The notes under the pieces were generated by a model. The model was not told the origin of the DNA and searched no databases. It saw only the letters and a program-made list of their open reading frames with translations. 64,000 nt of DNA, from the NCBI GenBank assembly GCA_942493345.1, contig OW818695.1, positions 1,550,001-1,614,000 on the forward strand, given 5' to 3'. Both the position numbers and the translations under genes were made by a program. Shown here one piece after another: positions 44,240 through 52,877 of the stretch (its first letter is position 1; each line of letters begins with the position of its first letter). The stretch is from GWE2-42-39 sp942493345. Its GTDB lineage: Bacteria > Bacteroidota > Bacteroidia > Bacteroidales > Prolixibacteraceae.

Positions 44240-45688
44240 TCATTTTCTAATCTCCACAGGCCAGTTATCCGTGCGGAAAGGAGCCACAGGAAGACCTTCC
44301 TTACTAAAAAGGTTTCCCATTGCCGTATCGCTGAAGCCATAGCGCACCGCTACAGGTTTTTTTACTTCCTTACTCCAAACCGTTACTGTATTATTTTTCA
44401 CCAAAGCTTCTGCTGCATGAAATACTTTATCATCACCGGCAATAAGCATTTCTGTGACCGTTCCACCTTTCACCATCAATCCTTTTCCCATATTGTTGAA
44501 CACAATAGTAGCCTTCTCTCTTTCGATGCTCATATCTTTAAACACGGGGCTTTTATAGACAATCCCTTTCCTTTGATAGGTTTCGGCCAGCGCCCAGTTG
44601 GATAACCGCAAGCCTACATCATGTTTATTGGCCGGATGAACATTATTGACATCTGAAACAAGGTCGGTAGTGACCACCATCCCAGTATTGGGATGATTCA
44701 TGCTTTGCAACTGAGCTTCACGAAGCAAAGCGCCTGTATTTTTATCCCGGTATTTAAATGGTGCTATCTGCACAAAATAAAAAGGAAAGGCTTTTTTCCA
44801 GGTATTCCGCCATCCATCAATCATGGCCGTGAATAATTGCGCGTAAGTATTCGCTGTTCCCGTATTGTTCTCGCCCTGATACCAGATGGTTCCTGCTATG
44901 GCATAATTGGTTATCGGTGCTATCATGGCATTATATGCATAACCCGCCACAGTAGGGCACATCCCGGTTGGTGGTATCTTACTTGCGGCCTCTTTCAGTA
45001 TTTTATTTGTATTTACAATGCTATCTGGAGTCCAGACTTCGGCTGTAGTACCTCCCCAGGCTGCTTCCACAAGCCCGATCGGAACGTTTAATTCGCGGGT
45101 TAGGTTCTTTCCGAAAAAATATCCGACAGCACTGAACGTTTCCAAGGTATTGCTATCGCATACCACCCACTGCGCCTCGCAATCGTCCTGCGGGTAAAGG
45201 GCTGTTGATTTTTCGATACGAAAAAAACGGATATTGTTATTGTAAGCTGCAGGCAATTCTGCTTTTATATTCTCTAATCCCCATTTTCCGCACATTTCCA
45301 TGTTGCTCTGACCCGAACAAATCCAAACTTCACCAATCATAACATTGGAGAGGACAATGGAATTATTCCCTTTCAATGTAATAGTATATGCCCCCCCCGC
45401 TATTGGCGTTTCGACAACAACTTTCCATTTGGCGTTCCCTGAACTTATCACCGGGTAGCTTTTATTATCCCATGAAGTGGTGACTGTAATTTTTTCAGAC
45501 GGATCGGCCCACCCCCAGATATTCACCTTGCTTTGCTGTTGCAAAACCATGTTGCTACTGATAATATGCGGCAACCGAATGTTGCTATAAGATGAAAGAG
45601 AAAAGCATATCATAACAATAAAAAACCCTGATTTTAACAACAATAGCAGATTCCTGTCTGTATTAATATTATACTGCTTCATATTCAT
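44240..45688 (-). CDS. Sialate O-acetylesterase-type SGNH esterase
   Basis: 482 residues. The signal segment is LLLLLKSGFFIVMICFSLSSYS. N-terminal beta-domain: LPHIISSNMVLQQQSKVNIWGWADP. The SASA/SGNH nucleophile block is IGEVWICSGQSNMEM (Ser in GQSN), followed by GYFFGKNL, AAWGGTTAEVWTP and YQGENNTG, with the late VHPANKHDVGLRLSNWAL holding Asp/His. Such enzymes remove acetyl groups from sialic acids or from hemicellulose sugars. In a PUL it probably deacetylates the target glycan before the exo-enzymes act. It is co-transcribed with GH20. Confidence 0.92.
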   Translation of the reverse strand: MNMKQYNINTDRNLLLLLKSGFFIVMICFSLSSYSNIRLPHIISSNMVLQQQSKVNIWGWADPSEKITVTTSWDNKSYPVISSGNAKWKVVVETPIAGGAYTITLKGNNSIVLSNVMIGEVWICSGQSNMEMCGKWGLENIKAELPAAYNNNIRFFRIEKSTALYPQDDCEAQWVVCDSNTLETFSAVGYFFGKNLTRELNVPIGLVEAAWGGTTAEVWTPDSIVNTNKILKEAASKIPPTGMCPTVAGYAYNAMIAPITNYAIAGTIWYQGENNTGTANTYAQLFTAMIDGWRNTWKKAFPFYFVQIAPFKYRDKNTGALLREAQLQSMNHPNTGMVVTTDLVSDVNNVHPANKHDVGLRLSNWALAETYQRKGIVYKSPVFKDMSIEREKATIVFNNMGKGLMVKGGTVTEMLIAGDDKVFHAAEALVKNNTVTVWSKEVKKPVAVRYGFSDTAMGNLFSKEGLPVAPFRTDNWPVEIRK

Positions 45689-45822
45689 CCGAATAAATAT
45701 TAAAGTTTCTGATTTTCTGTTGGTTCAAGTTTGTCTTTCTTAATAGGATATTCCACCGGATGGAACTCACATGCAATTTGTTCATCGGTGTTTGTGCCTT
45801 TTTCTAAGCATGTTCGTTTCAT

Positions 45823-48084
45823 TTATCGATTTTTCAATTTAAAATCAGGCAATACATAACTATAAACCTGATATTTTAATTCACTCCAGCTACTTTGTTT
45901 TGGAAACGGATGTCCGGGATATAATTCCTGACTATTTGGAATAAACCTGATTCGTACTATTATGGCAGAACGTCCTTTGGTAAGTTTTGCAGGAATCAGG
46001 AATTCGTCGTCCCTGAAACTGCGATTAGATGATTGCACATTGAATTTCCGAACACTCAATTCACCTTCCGGTCTCGAATACATGCAGGTATTGGAACCTG
46101 CCAAATACCAAATCCCAGCTTTTTGCCAGCTTCTTTCTCCACGGATTTTTTCTGATTCTTCATCAGTTATATAAACCTCTGCCGTTTGATTCGGATAACT
46201 ATAATCAAGAGTGCGACGCAACAAAACTCCAATATTATCCGGATTTAATTTAACTGTAAATTCCGAAGTACCGCATGTATGGCGGCCATCTTCTTCGTGG
46301 TGAGGATAAATTTCTTTACCCATTATTTCTTTATATCCGGGTTTTTTACTCAGATCATATCCCCAGGCATGAGCCGGGTAGGCATCGGGTCCCCATTCGT
46401 ATCTCGAGTGAATGGTTTCAACATCGGATGCCTGAGGTGAGCAATAATTATGAGTTCGTTCATCGGCCAAATTTCCAATATCAATCGAATCCGTTTTAAT
46501 TAACGACGACGCTGGTAGACCGTACCAATAACTAACTGCCTCATAATGCTCCTGCGATACATTTTCACCATGTTCAAACCGAATAACTGCTCGATTCCCG
46601 AAGGGCATCAGATCAGCTACCAGAAAACGATATGCAGATTGAATGAGATCTTTTTCATTAACAGCTGTTTTCTTTTCTTTTGCTCCACATGGATGCCCCG
46701 CCAATGGTAATGTCATATTTTCGCCACCCCAATAATCTCCACCACCGGCCCATTCTTCCGTTCCTGTGCCATAAGCCTGAGGTGTCTGGCTGTCGTCGAA
46801 AAAAAATCTTGGATCACCTTCAAGTGTATTCAGATTCGCTTTATGCGAGAAGATGAATGACGTTCCTAAAAAACTTCCTGACCACTCCGGATATCCTTCC
46901 ATTCCTTTCGTATCTAACCATACCATATCTCTGCCCAATACAGGTTCAGGCATATCGTTATAGGTTGCATGAAAATAGCTGCTCCTGTTGGCTTCCATTT
47001 TTAAATGTTCGTAACGAAGTTCATAACCAACCTCTTGGTTACACGGTTTGATACCCACAAGTTCAAACCTTGCAGTTTTAAAAAACGGCATTGGATAATA
47101 ACAGGCCAGTTCTACTTTTTTATTTGCGTAATCGTACCTGATATTTATTGGAAGCCCTTTAACCAGATATTCTTTGTTGTCACGGTTAAATAAAGTGCCG
47201 GCACCAAAGAAAAGGCATAACGGTGCATCAATCGACGGATATTTTGCATTGTCCCATGTAACCTTTAAATGAATACGCTCAAGGTCAATGGCTTTATCTA
47301 AAGGTATAGTAAGTTTCAAAGCTCTCACCGAAGATGGTGCACTTTTAATTGTTGCAAACACAATATTTTCGCTGTCCAGCTTTGCTTTACCCTGCAATGT
47401 TTTAATGTTTTTAGGCGCAATGTCTGTTCCGGCACGACTAACAAAATCTAAGACATCCCGATTAGGCTCCTTGCTAATATTCCATGATTCTATTGGACTG
47501 GAAAGTTCTGTTTCATTGGCATACAGGTGATAGATATAATAACCTGTGCCATAACAAGTACGGGAATAGGCTATTCTGATGGAATCCTGAAAAGACATGG
47601 GAGTCCAGATCAAATCAGCACCTTTTGTCGTTCCCCATGTCCAGGCCATCGGCTTTGGAAATGTTTTTGCCGGGATAAAGTCGGTATCTGTAAATTTATT
47701 TATTGCATCTACAGGGTTGTCAGTTGCTGTTTCCTTCACGATATTATCGTTACCATCAACAATGAAATGCCACGGACTACCATGCCAGTGATTGGCCCGA
47801 AAGAAATACAATATCCCTTTCCCTTTCACATCAAGGGTAACATTGTGATCTTCTTCGTTCATAAAAAGAAAATGCGATGCATCAGCTCCTCCCCCTGTAC
47901 GGTCATAAGTGCTACGCATATAGGACCGCACTCCCGGTCGTTGCACAGATAACTGATCCCATAAAAGATAGGCATCATAACCACAAGGAATTGCAGGATG
48001 CATTCGTGATTTTTTATTTTGTCCCTTTGCATTTGTAATAAGAAGACAAAACATCACAATTAAAACATATCTGAATAAAACCAT
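45823..48084 (-). CDS. Large DUF2961 (GH172-like) secreted protein
   Basis: 753 residues, signal MVLFRYVLIVMFCLLITNAKG. It has the DUF2961 jelly-roll pattern in a longer form: YMRSTYDRTGGGADASHF, GILYFFRANHWHGSPWHF, and the family core AYGTGTEEWAGGGDYWGG, corresponding to GTGTEDYF in the short members. GH172 contains difructose-anhydride I synthase/hydrolase and alpha-D-arabinofuranosidases. The extra ~350 residues may hold a second jelly roll and an accessory domain (FTVKLNPDNIGVLLRRTLDYSY). It is the most divergent of four DUF2961 proteins here, so its activity may differ. Confidence 0.82.
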   Translation of the reverse strand: MVLFRYVLIVMFCLLITNAKGQNKKSRMHPAIPCGYDAYLLWDQLSVQRPGVRSYMRSTYDRTGGGADASHFLFMNEEDHNVTLDVKGKGILYFFRANHWHGSPWHFIVDGNDNIVKETATDNPVDAINKFTDTDFIPAKTFPKPMAWTWGTTKGADLIWTPMSFQDSIRIAYSRTCYGTGYYIYHLYANETELSSPIESWNISKEPNRDVLDFVSRAGTDIAPKNIKTLQGKAKLDSENIVFATIKSAPSSVRALKLTIPLDKAIDLERIHLKVTWDNAKYPSIDAPLCLFFGAGTLFNRDNKEYLVKGLPINIRYDYANKKVELACYYPMPFFKTARFELVGIKPCNQEVGYELRYEHLKMEANRSSYFHATYNDMPEPVLGRDMVWLDTKGMEGYPEWSGSFLGTSFIFSHKANLNTLEGDPRFFFDDSQTPQAYGTGTEEWAGGGDYWGGENMTLPLAGHPCGAKEKKTAVNEKDLIQSAYRFLVADLMPFGNRAVIRFEHGENVSQEHYEAVSYWYGLPASSLIKTDSIDIGNLADERTHNYCSPQASDVETIHSRYEWGPDAYPAHAWGYDLSKKPGYKEIMGKEIYPHHEEDGRHTCGTSEFTVKLNPDNIGVLLRRTLDYSYPNQTAEVYITDEESEKIRGERSWQKAGIWYLAGSNTCMYSRPEGELSVRKFNVQSSNRSFRDDEFLIPAKLTKGRSAIIVRIRFIPNSQELYPGHPFPKQSSWSELKYQVYSYVLPDFKLKNR

Positions 48085-48124
48085 GTTGTTTCAGTTTATA
48101 AGTTCCAAGAATAAAGTTAATCAG

Positions 48125-49087
48125 TTACTTGTTTTGTTTCCATCGTAATGGCGCCAAATAAAGCCCTTTTTTATCCCATCCGGTATTCGAAATGAACCAG
48201 CCTTCTTTTTTATCATATATTATTTCAGCGGCGTGTACAGGCAATGAACACACGAAGTTTTCCACAGGAAAATTTTCGGGATCTTTTGACCAGTATACGT
48301 CAGTAAGGTTATACTCCGTCACTGCCCTGCAAATAAACAAGTAAAATAGTCCATCTTTCCGAACTACAAAAGAACTTTCAGCGTCTCCGCCCCAATTTAT
48401 CCGGAGGGGCTGTACGTGAGCGATTTTGGCCCCGCTCCAATGAAACAGGTCTGTACCTGTACGTACCGCTACTGAGGAACGAAGATCAACTTCATTGAAA
48501 ACCTTTGTGTAATAGTAAAAATACTTGCCTTTATATTTCATCACATAAGAATCTCTTGCATGGCCCGGATCGCTAAAAAGAGGATTACGATCATACCTTA
48601 TCCAGTTATAAAGATCTTTACTGGTAGCCAGGCACAGTTGCCCCCATGAGGCATAATTGGGTGCATTTTTCTGCATGTTTCCCACATTGTAAAACATGTA
48701 ATAAGTTCCCTTGCCTTTAATAACATGAGGCGCCCATAATACCCTTTCAACTCCCGGTTTAGCTTTTAAAGCATAATCATGATCTTCCCACTTGGCTTGA
48801 CTGAGCGATTTGGCAGAAATGTGGAATAACCGATTTTCATCCCAGGGTGCAACAGGCAAATGATGGATGATACCATAGGCATGCCATGTACCATCGTCGC
48901 CTTTAATGAAGGCATGATCGTTGGTATACCAGTCTTTTGACTCTGCAAGCCGGTCCGGATTATCATTTGGATTAAAAATATGGACAAACTCCCCGGCAAT
49001 TTCCGGTATGCAATAATTTGACTTCTGCCCAAATAAAAGTCCGTTGCTGAACAGAAACAAACACATTAAAATTATCAAGATTCTCAT
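48125..49087 (-). CDS. Five-bladed propeller glycosidase (GH43/GH32 superfamily)
   Basis: 320 residues from the ATG at 49087 (MRILIILMCLFLFSNGLLFG signal). Blade motifs are visible: WYTNDHAFIKGDDGTWHAYGI, VLWAPHVIKGKGTYYMFYN, GHARDSYVMKYKGKYFYYYT and WGGDAESSFVVRKDGLFYLF. The Asp/Glu at NDHAF, ARDS and AESS match the three acidic positions of this superfamily. Placement in GH43, GH32, GH117 or a neighbouring family cannot be fixed by eye. It probably removes a furanosyl or anhydro-sugar residue. It lies between a long GH172-like gene and the HisD-like dehydrogenase. Confidence 0.75.
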   Translation of the reverse strand: MRILIILMCLFLFSNGLLFGQKSNYCIPEIAGEFVHIFNPNDNPDRLAESKDWYTNDHAFIKGDDGTWHAYGIIHHLPVAPWDENRLFHISAKSLSQAKWEDHDYALKAKPGVERVLWAPHVIKGKGTYYMFYNVGNMQKNAPNYASWGQLCLATSKDLYNWIRYDRNPLFSDPGHARDSYVMKYKGKYFYYYTKVFNEVDLRSSVAVRTGTDLFHWSGAKIAHVQPLRINWGGDAESSFVVRKDGLFYLFICRAVTEYNLTDVYWSKDPENFPVENFVCSLPVHAAEIIYDKKEGWFISNTGWDKKGLYLAPLRWKQNK

Positions 49088-49132
49088 CGTATTGACTGTA
49101 TATATTATCCTTTTCGATCCCAAAATCATCTA

Positions 49133-50437
49133 TTATGGATTTTGTGTTTCTTTGTAACGCCTTACTCGTAAAGCCGCCTGTTCTTTATGACCTGCAAAAC
49201 CCTCTAACTCGCACAGGCGCATGGCATATTCACCAACTTTGAAACTTGCTTCCGGAGTACATCTCTGGTAGGTACAATTTTTAAGAAATTTGCCTACCCA
49301 CAAACCACCGGTATATCGGGCCGCTTTCATCGTTGGCAAAGTGTGGTTGGTGCCGATCACTTTATCGCCGTATGCCACATTAGTTTCAGGCCCAAGAAAC
49401 AAAGCACCATAATTGGTCATATTGTCCAGAAAATATTGGGGATCTTTTGTCAATACTTCTACGTGCTCATAAGCCAATGCATCAGCCTCGCGAACTGCTT
49501 CTTCCGGATTATCGACCAGAATAATTGATCCGTTTTCTTTCCAGGCGACACCAGCAATATCTGCAGTAGATAACAATTTTAACTGGCGTTCAATTTCGAT
49601 CAATGTTTCCTGAGCAAGTATTTCTGAAGTTGTAATCAATGCTGCCGGTGAAGTAGGGCCGTGCTCTGCCTGACCTAAAAGATCACAGGCAATCATTTCG
49701 GCATCTGCCGTCTCGTCAGCAATAACTAATATTTCGGTAGGACCAGCAAAAAGGTCAATCCCGACACGTCCGAACAATTGCCGTTTTGTTTCGGCTACAT
49801 AGGCGTTGCCCGGGCCAACAATCATATCGACAGGCAAAATGGTTTCTGTACCGATAGCCATTGCACACAAAGCCTGAACACCTCCCATAATATAGATTTC
49901 ATCGGCTCCGGCAAAATACATTGCACAGACCGTTGCTTCAGATATTTTTCCATGAATTGGAGGTGTACATGCTATTACCCTTTTTACACCTGCTACTTTG
50001 GCTGTAAGAATACTCATGTGCGCCGATGCCACCATTGGATACCTTCCTCCGGGAATATAACACCCAACGCTATTAACCGGAATATTTTTATGCCCAAGAA
50101 ATACCCCCGGCAAAGTTTCAACTTCGATATCTAAAACGGATGCGCGTTGCTGTTCTGCAAAAAAGCGAATTTGTTGTTGTGCAAACAGAATATCGTCGAT
50201 CACTGTTTGGGGTGTACGATCAACAATTTCTTTTATCTGACCATCGGTAAGACGAAACGATTCAGGTAACCAGTTGTCAAAAGTCGCGGAATATTTTCGT
50301 ACAGCGTTATCTCCGTTTTCTTCGATTTCCTTAATTATATTTCCAACTGTTTCCCGAACTTTTGAATCTGCTTCTCTGATTTCAGATTCACTTTTTCCCT
50401 TTTTTAAAAATCTGACCATAGTTTTTATATGTTTCAT
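49133..50437 (-). CDS. HisD-family dehydrogenase, HpsN (sulfopropanediol dehydrogenase)-like
   Basis: 434 residues, cytoplasmic. The HisD fold is clear: VNSVGCYIPGGRYPMVASAHMS, GVQALCAMAIGT, VDMIVGPGNAYVAETKRQLFGRVGIDLFAGPTE. The zinc-site segment reads GQAEHGPTSPAALIT, not the AEHDPxAQ of true histidinol dehydrogenases, and the end is VIGTNHTLPTMKAARYTGG. These features match the HpsN branch, which oxidises sulfopropanediol, and related alcohol dehydrogenases. No other histidine genes are near. Its place inside a PUL suggests NAD-dependent oxidation of a sugar alcohol or diol released from the glycan. The substrate is not known. Confidence 0.85.
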   Translation of the reverse strand: MKHIKTMVRFLKKGKSESEIREADSKVRETVGNIIKEIEENGDNAVRKYSATFDNWLPESFRLTDGQIKEIVDRTPQTVIDDILFAQQQIRFFAEQQRASVLDIEVETLPGVFLGHKNIPVNSVGCYIPGGRYPMVASAHMSILTAKVAGVKRVIACTPPIHGKISEATVCAMYFAGADEIYIMGGVQALCAMAIGTETILPVDMIVGPGNAYVAETKRQLFGRVGIDLFAGPTEILVIADETADAEMIACDLLGQAEHGPTSPAALITTSEILAQETLIEIERQLKLLSTADIAGVAWKENGSIILVDNPEEAVREADALAYEHVEVLTKDPQYFLDNMTNYGALFLGPETNVAYGDKVIGTNHTLPTMKAARYTGGLWVGKFLKNCTYQRCTPEASFKVGEYAMRLCELEGFAGHKEQAALRVRRYKETQNP

Positions 50438-50500
50438 TTATTTTACTAATTCTGTGAAAAATTAAGGGGTCAAACAATATTTATAACCCAAAGCAACCTT

Positions 50501-51670
50501 TCAATTTCCCCATGATTTCGGATCATTCCCTCTACTTTTACGCCATTCATTTCGCCACCTGTGTATACTAACCGATCCGATCATGGGTTGAGGTTTTCTG
50601 GCCTCCACTCCAGGAATTGCTGGTATTGCAGAAGACTTGTCCTGATACCAATATGCGACACTGGCAAGATCGAGGGTAAGTACATTCATACTGCCATGTT
50701 CTATTGTAAACTTCAATGATTTATCGAAGTAAATGGGGTCGGCAATGTTAAAGCGATAGATATGCGTTTTACCCAGAAAACCGATATCGTTATTTACTTT
50801 AGCATACCCAAAATATGGAGTGGAATATGGAGTTTTAGGCGCTCCCCATGACGTGTTAAAATAATCCTCAGTACCGGTTCCGTTTAAAGATGGGAGTTCA
50901 TCTCCATCAATAAAAATCATATCATCGCCCTCGCCATACCACATTGGAGTAGGTGAATGAATATAATAATTCATCCCTACAAAATGCCCTTTCCCGTGTA
51001 TATCAGCAATCACATAATTATTTGTCCCGGTCAGGTTTGGTTTTCCGGGTCCAAACATCCAATGTTCATTTTCAATACTGTCTTCTGCTGCGGTAATTTG
51101 TTTATTATACCAGGCATGAAACCGTCCTGAATGAGGCGGAAGTTTTTTCATTTCCACATAATCAACATAGAAATAAAATGTTCTGATACTTTTATCCGAT
51201 TGGTTATCAATCTCGATTCTTGCCCCTTTGCCAAAAGGCATGGCAAAATAACTCACCAGACCTTGTCCGTCGACCGGGGTTGCAAGCAATGGAGCCGAAG
51301 TAAAAAGGTATGATTCGTTCCAGCCTTGACCAAAAAATGGCCCGATCGGAGATTCTACAGAAGGAAAATCATTCCCATCCCAATACATCCTGATGATAAC
51401 ATCGTTCCGGCTTAATATGCTGGGTTCAGGCCCCATTGTAATCCAGATATGATTAATGATGCCTGCACCCGTTGCATCAAAAATGGTTCGTTTTTCACCG
51501 GCTTTTATTTCCCTGAAGTTATCGTTGTTATCTCCACTCCTATCGTAACTACTAACCCGTTTCGATTTTACATTATACTTTATCCTGGACAATTCTGTCA
51601 TTTCCTGTGCATGTAGTTGCATGGCACAGGCAAGTATAAAAACGATTATCATTTGAAATAATGACTTCAT
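50501..51670 (-). CDS. DUF2961 / GH172 family protein, tandem copy 1
   Basis: 389 residues, signal MKSLFQMIIVFILACAMQLHA. DUF2961 motifs: KRVSSYDRSG, GAGIINHIWITM, IIRMYWDG, SPIGPFFGQGWNESYLF, MWYGEGDDMIFIDG and GTGTEDYFNTSWG. The Glu of GTGTEDY is probably a catalytic residue (recalled from the family, not checked). GH172 acts on alpha-D-fructofuranosyl or alpha-D-arabinofuranosyl linkages with retention, usually as a trimer or larger assembly. It lies 12 nt after a close paralogue, and both end in HRWRNEWRKS-GNDP--WGN. Periplasmic. Confidence 0.92.
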   Translation of the reverse strand: MKSLFQMIIVFILACAMQLHAQEMTELSRIKYNVKSKRVSSYDRSGDNNDNFREIKAGEKRTIFDATGAGIINHIWITMGPEPSILSRNDVIIRMYWDGNDFPSVESPIGPFFGQGWNESYLFTSAPLLATPVDGQGLVSYFAMPFGKGARIEIDNQSDKSIRTFYFYVDYVEMKKLPPHSGRFHAWYNKQITAAEDSIENEHWMFGPGKPNLTGTNNYVIADIHGKGHFVGMNYYIHSPTPMWYGEGDDMIFIDGDELPSLNGTGTEDYFNTSWGAPKTPYSTPYFGYAKVNNDIGFLGKTHIYRFNIADPIYFDKSLKFTIEHGSMNVLTLDLASVAYWYQDKSSAIPAIPGVEARKPQPMIGSVSIHRWRNEWRKSRGNDPKSWGN

Positions 51671-51682
51671 ATAATATTGTAT

Positions 51683-52855
51683 TTAATTTCCCCACAATGC
51701 GGGATCATTACCATTACTTTTTCTCCATTCATTCCTCCATCTATGAATATCACCTATCGTTATAAACGGATACGGGTTTCTGCTCGCTTTGTCCGGTATT
51801 GATGGTATGGGGGATGCCTCGCTTTGATACCAGTAGGCTACACTAGCCAGATCAAGAGTAAGTACATTGTTATGGCCATGCTCTATGGTAAATTTAAAAT
51901 CCGTATTGAAAAATAAAGGATCCGTAATATGGAAGCGATAAAGATGTGTTCTGCCCAACCAACCAATATCGTTATTTACCCGCGGATAGCCATAATAGGG
52001 ATGTGAAAAAACTGATTTTGGGCAGAATGCCGTATTGAAATAATCTTCTGTTCCCGTACCATTCAGAGTGGGTTGCTGGGAGCCATCAATAAATATCATA
52101 TCATCGCCTTCACCATACCACATGGGAGTGGGTGAATGGACGTAATAATTTACTCCAACAAAATGTCCTTTCCCTTTAATATCGGCAATTACATAATTGT
52201 CTTCACCTGAAAGATTATTCCCCGGCTTTCCAAAAACGGCCCACTCATTCTCTCCTTCTTCTTTGGATGCCCCTTTTAGTTGCTTATTGTACCAGCTATG
52301 AAAACGCCCTGTATTTGGAGGCAGGTTATTCATAGTAGCATAATCAACGTAATAATAAAAACAGTCAATATTTCTACCCGATTGATTTTCAACTTCGATT
52401 TTCGCACCATTGCTAAACGGCATAACAAAATAACTTACCAAACCTTTTCCCCCATCCGGAGTGGCAGATAAGGGGATTGAATTGAATAAGTACGATTCGT
52501 TCCAACCCTGACCGAAAAAAGGGCCTATTGGCGATGCTACGGAAGGATATTCTTTCCCATCCCAGTACATTCGGATAATAATATCGTTCCGGTTAAGTAC
52601 TCCGGGGGCGGGCGCCATCGTGATCCAGATATGATTAATGATACCTGCCCCGGGTACATCAAATATGATCTTTTTCTCACCATCAGCAATTTTTATGAAA
52701 TCATCGCCGCCGCCGCTTCGATCGTAACTGCTTACTCTTTTCGATGTGATCCCCTGTTGAATCTGCGATAACGCAGAAAGGTCATTATTCGGTAGCTGAG
52801 CAAATGAATATGTAGTTGCGAAACATGTAAGGATAACTATTAATTTTCTTATCAT
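51683..52855 (-). CDS. DUF2961 / GH172 family protein, tandem copy 2
   Basis: 390 residues, signal MIRKLIVILTCFATTYSFA. It aligns over its full length with the neighbour at 50501, with most residues identical by eye: KRVSSYDRSGGGDDF, SPIGPFFGQGWNESYLF, MWYGEGDDMIFIDG, GTGTEDYFNTAF and the same C-terminus. Differences cluster after GTGTEDYFNT (AFCPKSVFSHPYYGYPRV against SWGAPKTPYSTPYFGYAKV), next to the presumed active site. The copies may have different linkage or substituent preferences. This is a tandem duplication within the PUL. Confidence 0.92.
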   Translation of the reverse strand: MIRKLIVILTCFATTYSFAQLPNNDLSALSQIQQGITSKRVSSYDRSGGGDDFIKIADGEKKIIFDVPGAGIINHIWITMAPAPGVLNRNDIIIRMYWDGKEYPSVASPIGPFFGQGWNESYLFNSIPLSATPDGGKGLVSYFVMPFSNGAKIEVENQSGRNIDCFYYYVDYATMNNLPPNTGRFHSWYNKQLKGASKEEGENEWAVFGKPGNNLSGEDNYVIADIKGKGHFVGVNYYVHSPTPMWYGEGDDMIFIDGSQQPTLNGTGTEDYFNTAFCPKSVFSHPYYGYPRVNNDIGWLGRTHLYRFHITDPLFFNTDFKFTIEHGHNNVLTLDLASVAYWYQSEASPIPSIPDKASRNPYPFITIGDIHRWRNEWRKSNGNDPALWGN

Positions 52856-52877
52856 ATTCTTGTTCTAATCTTATAAT

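Noticed and set aside
49133..50437. Histidinol dehydrogenase of histidine biosynthesis
   Set aside because: The fold fits, but the zinc-site motif and the PUL context match the HpsN-type branch, and no his genes are nearby.
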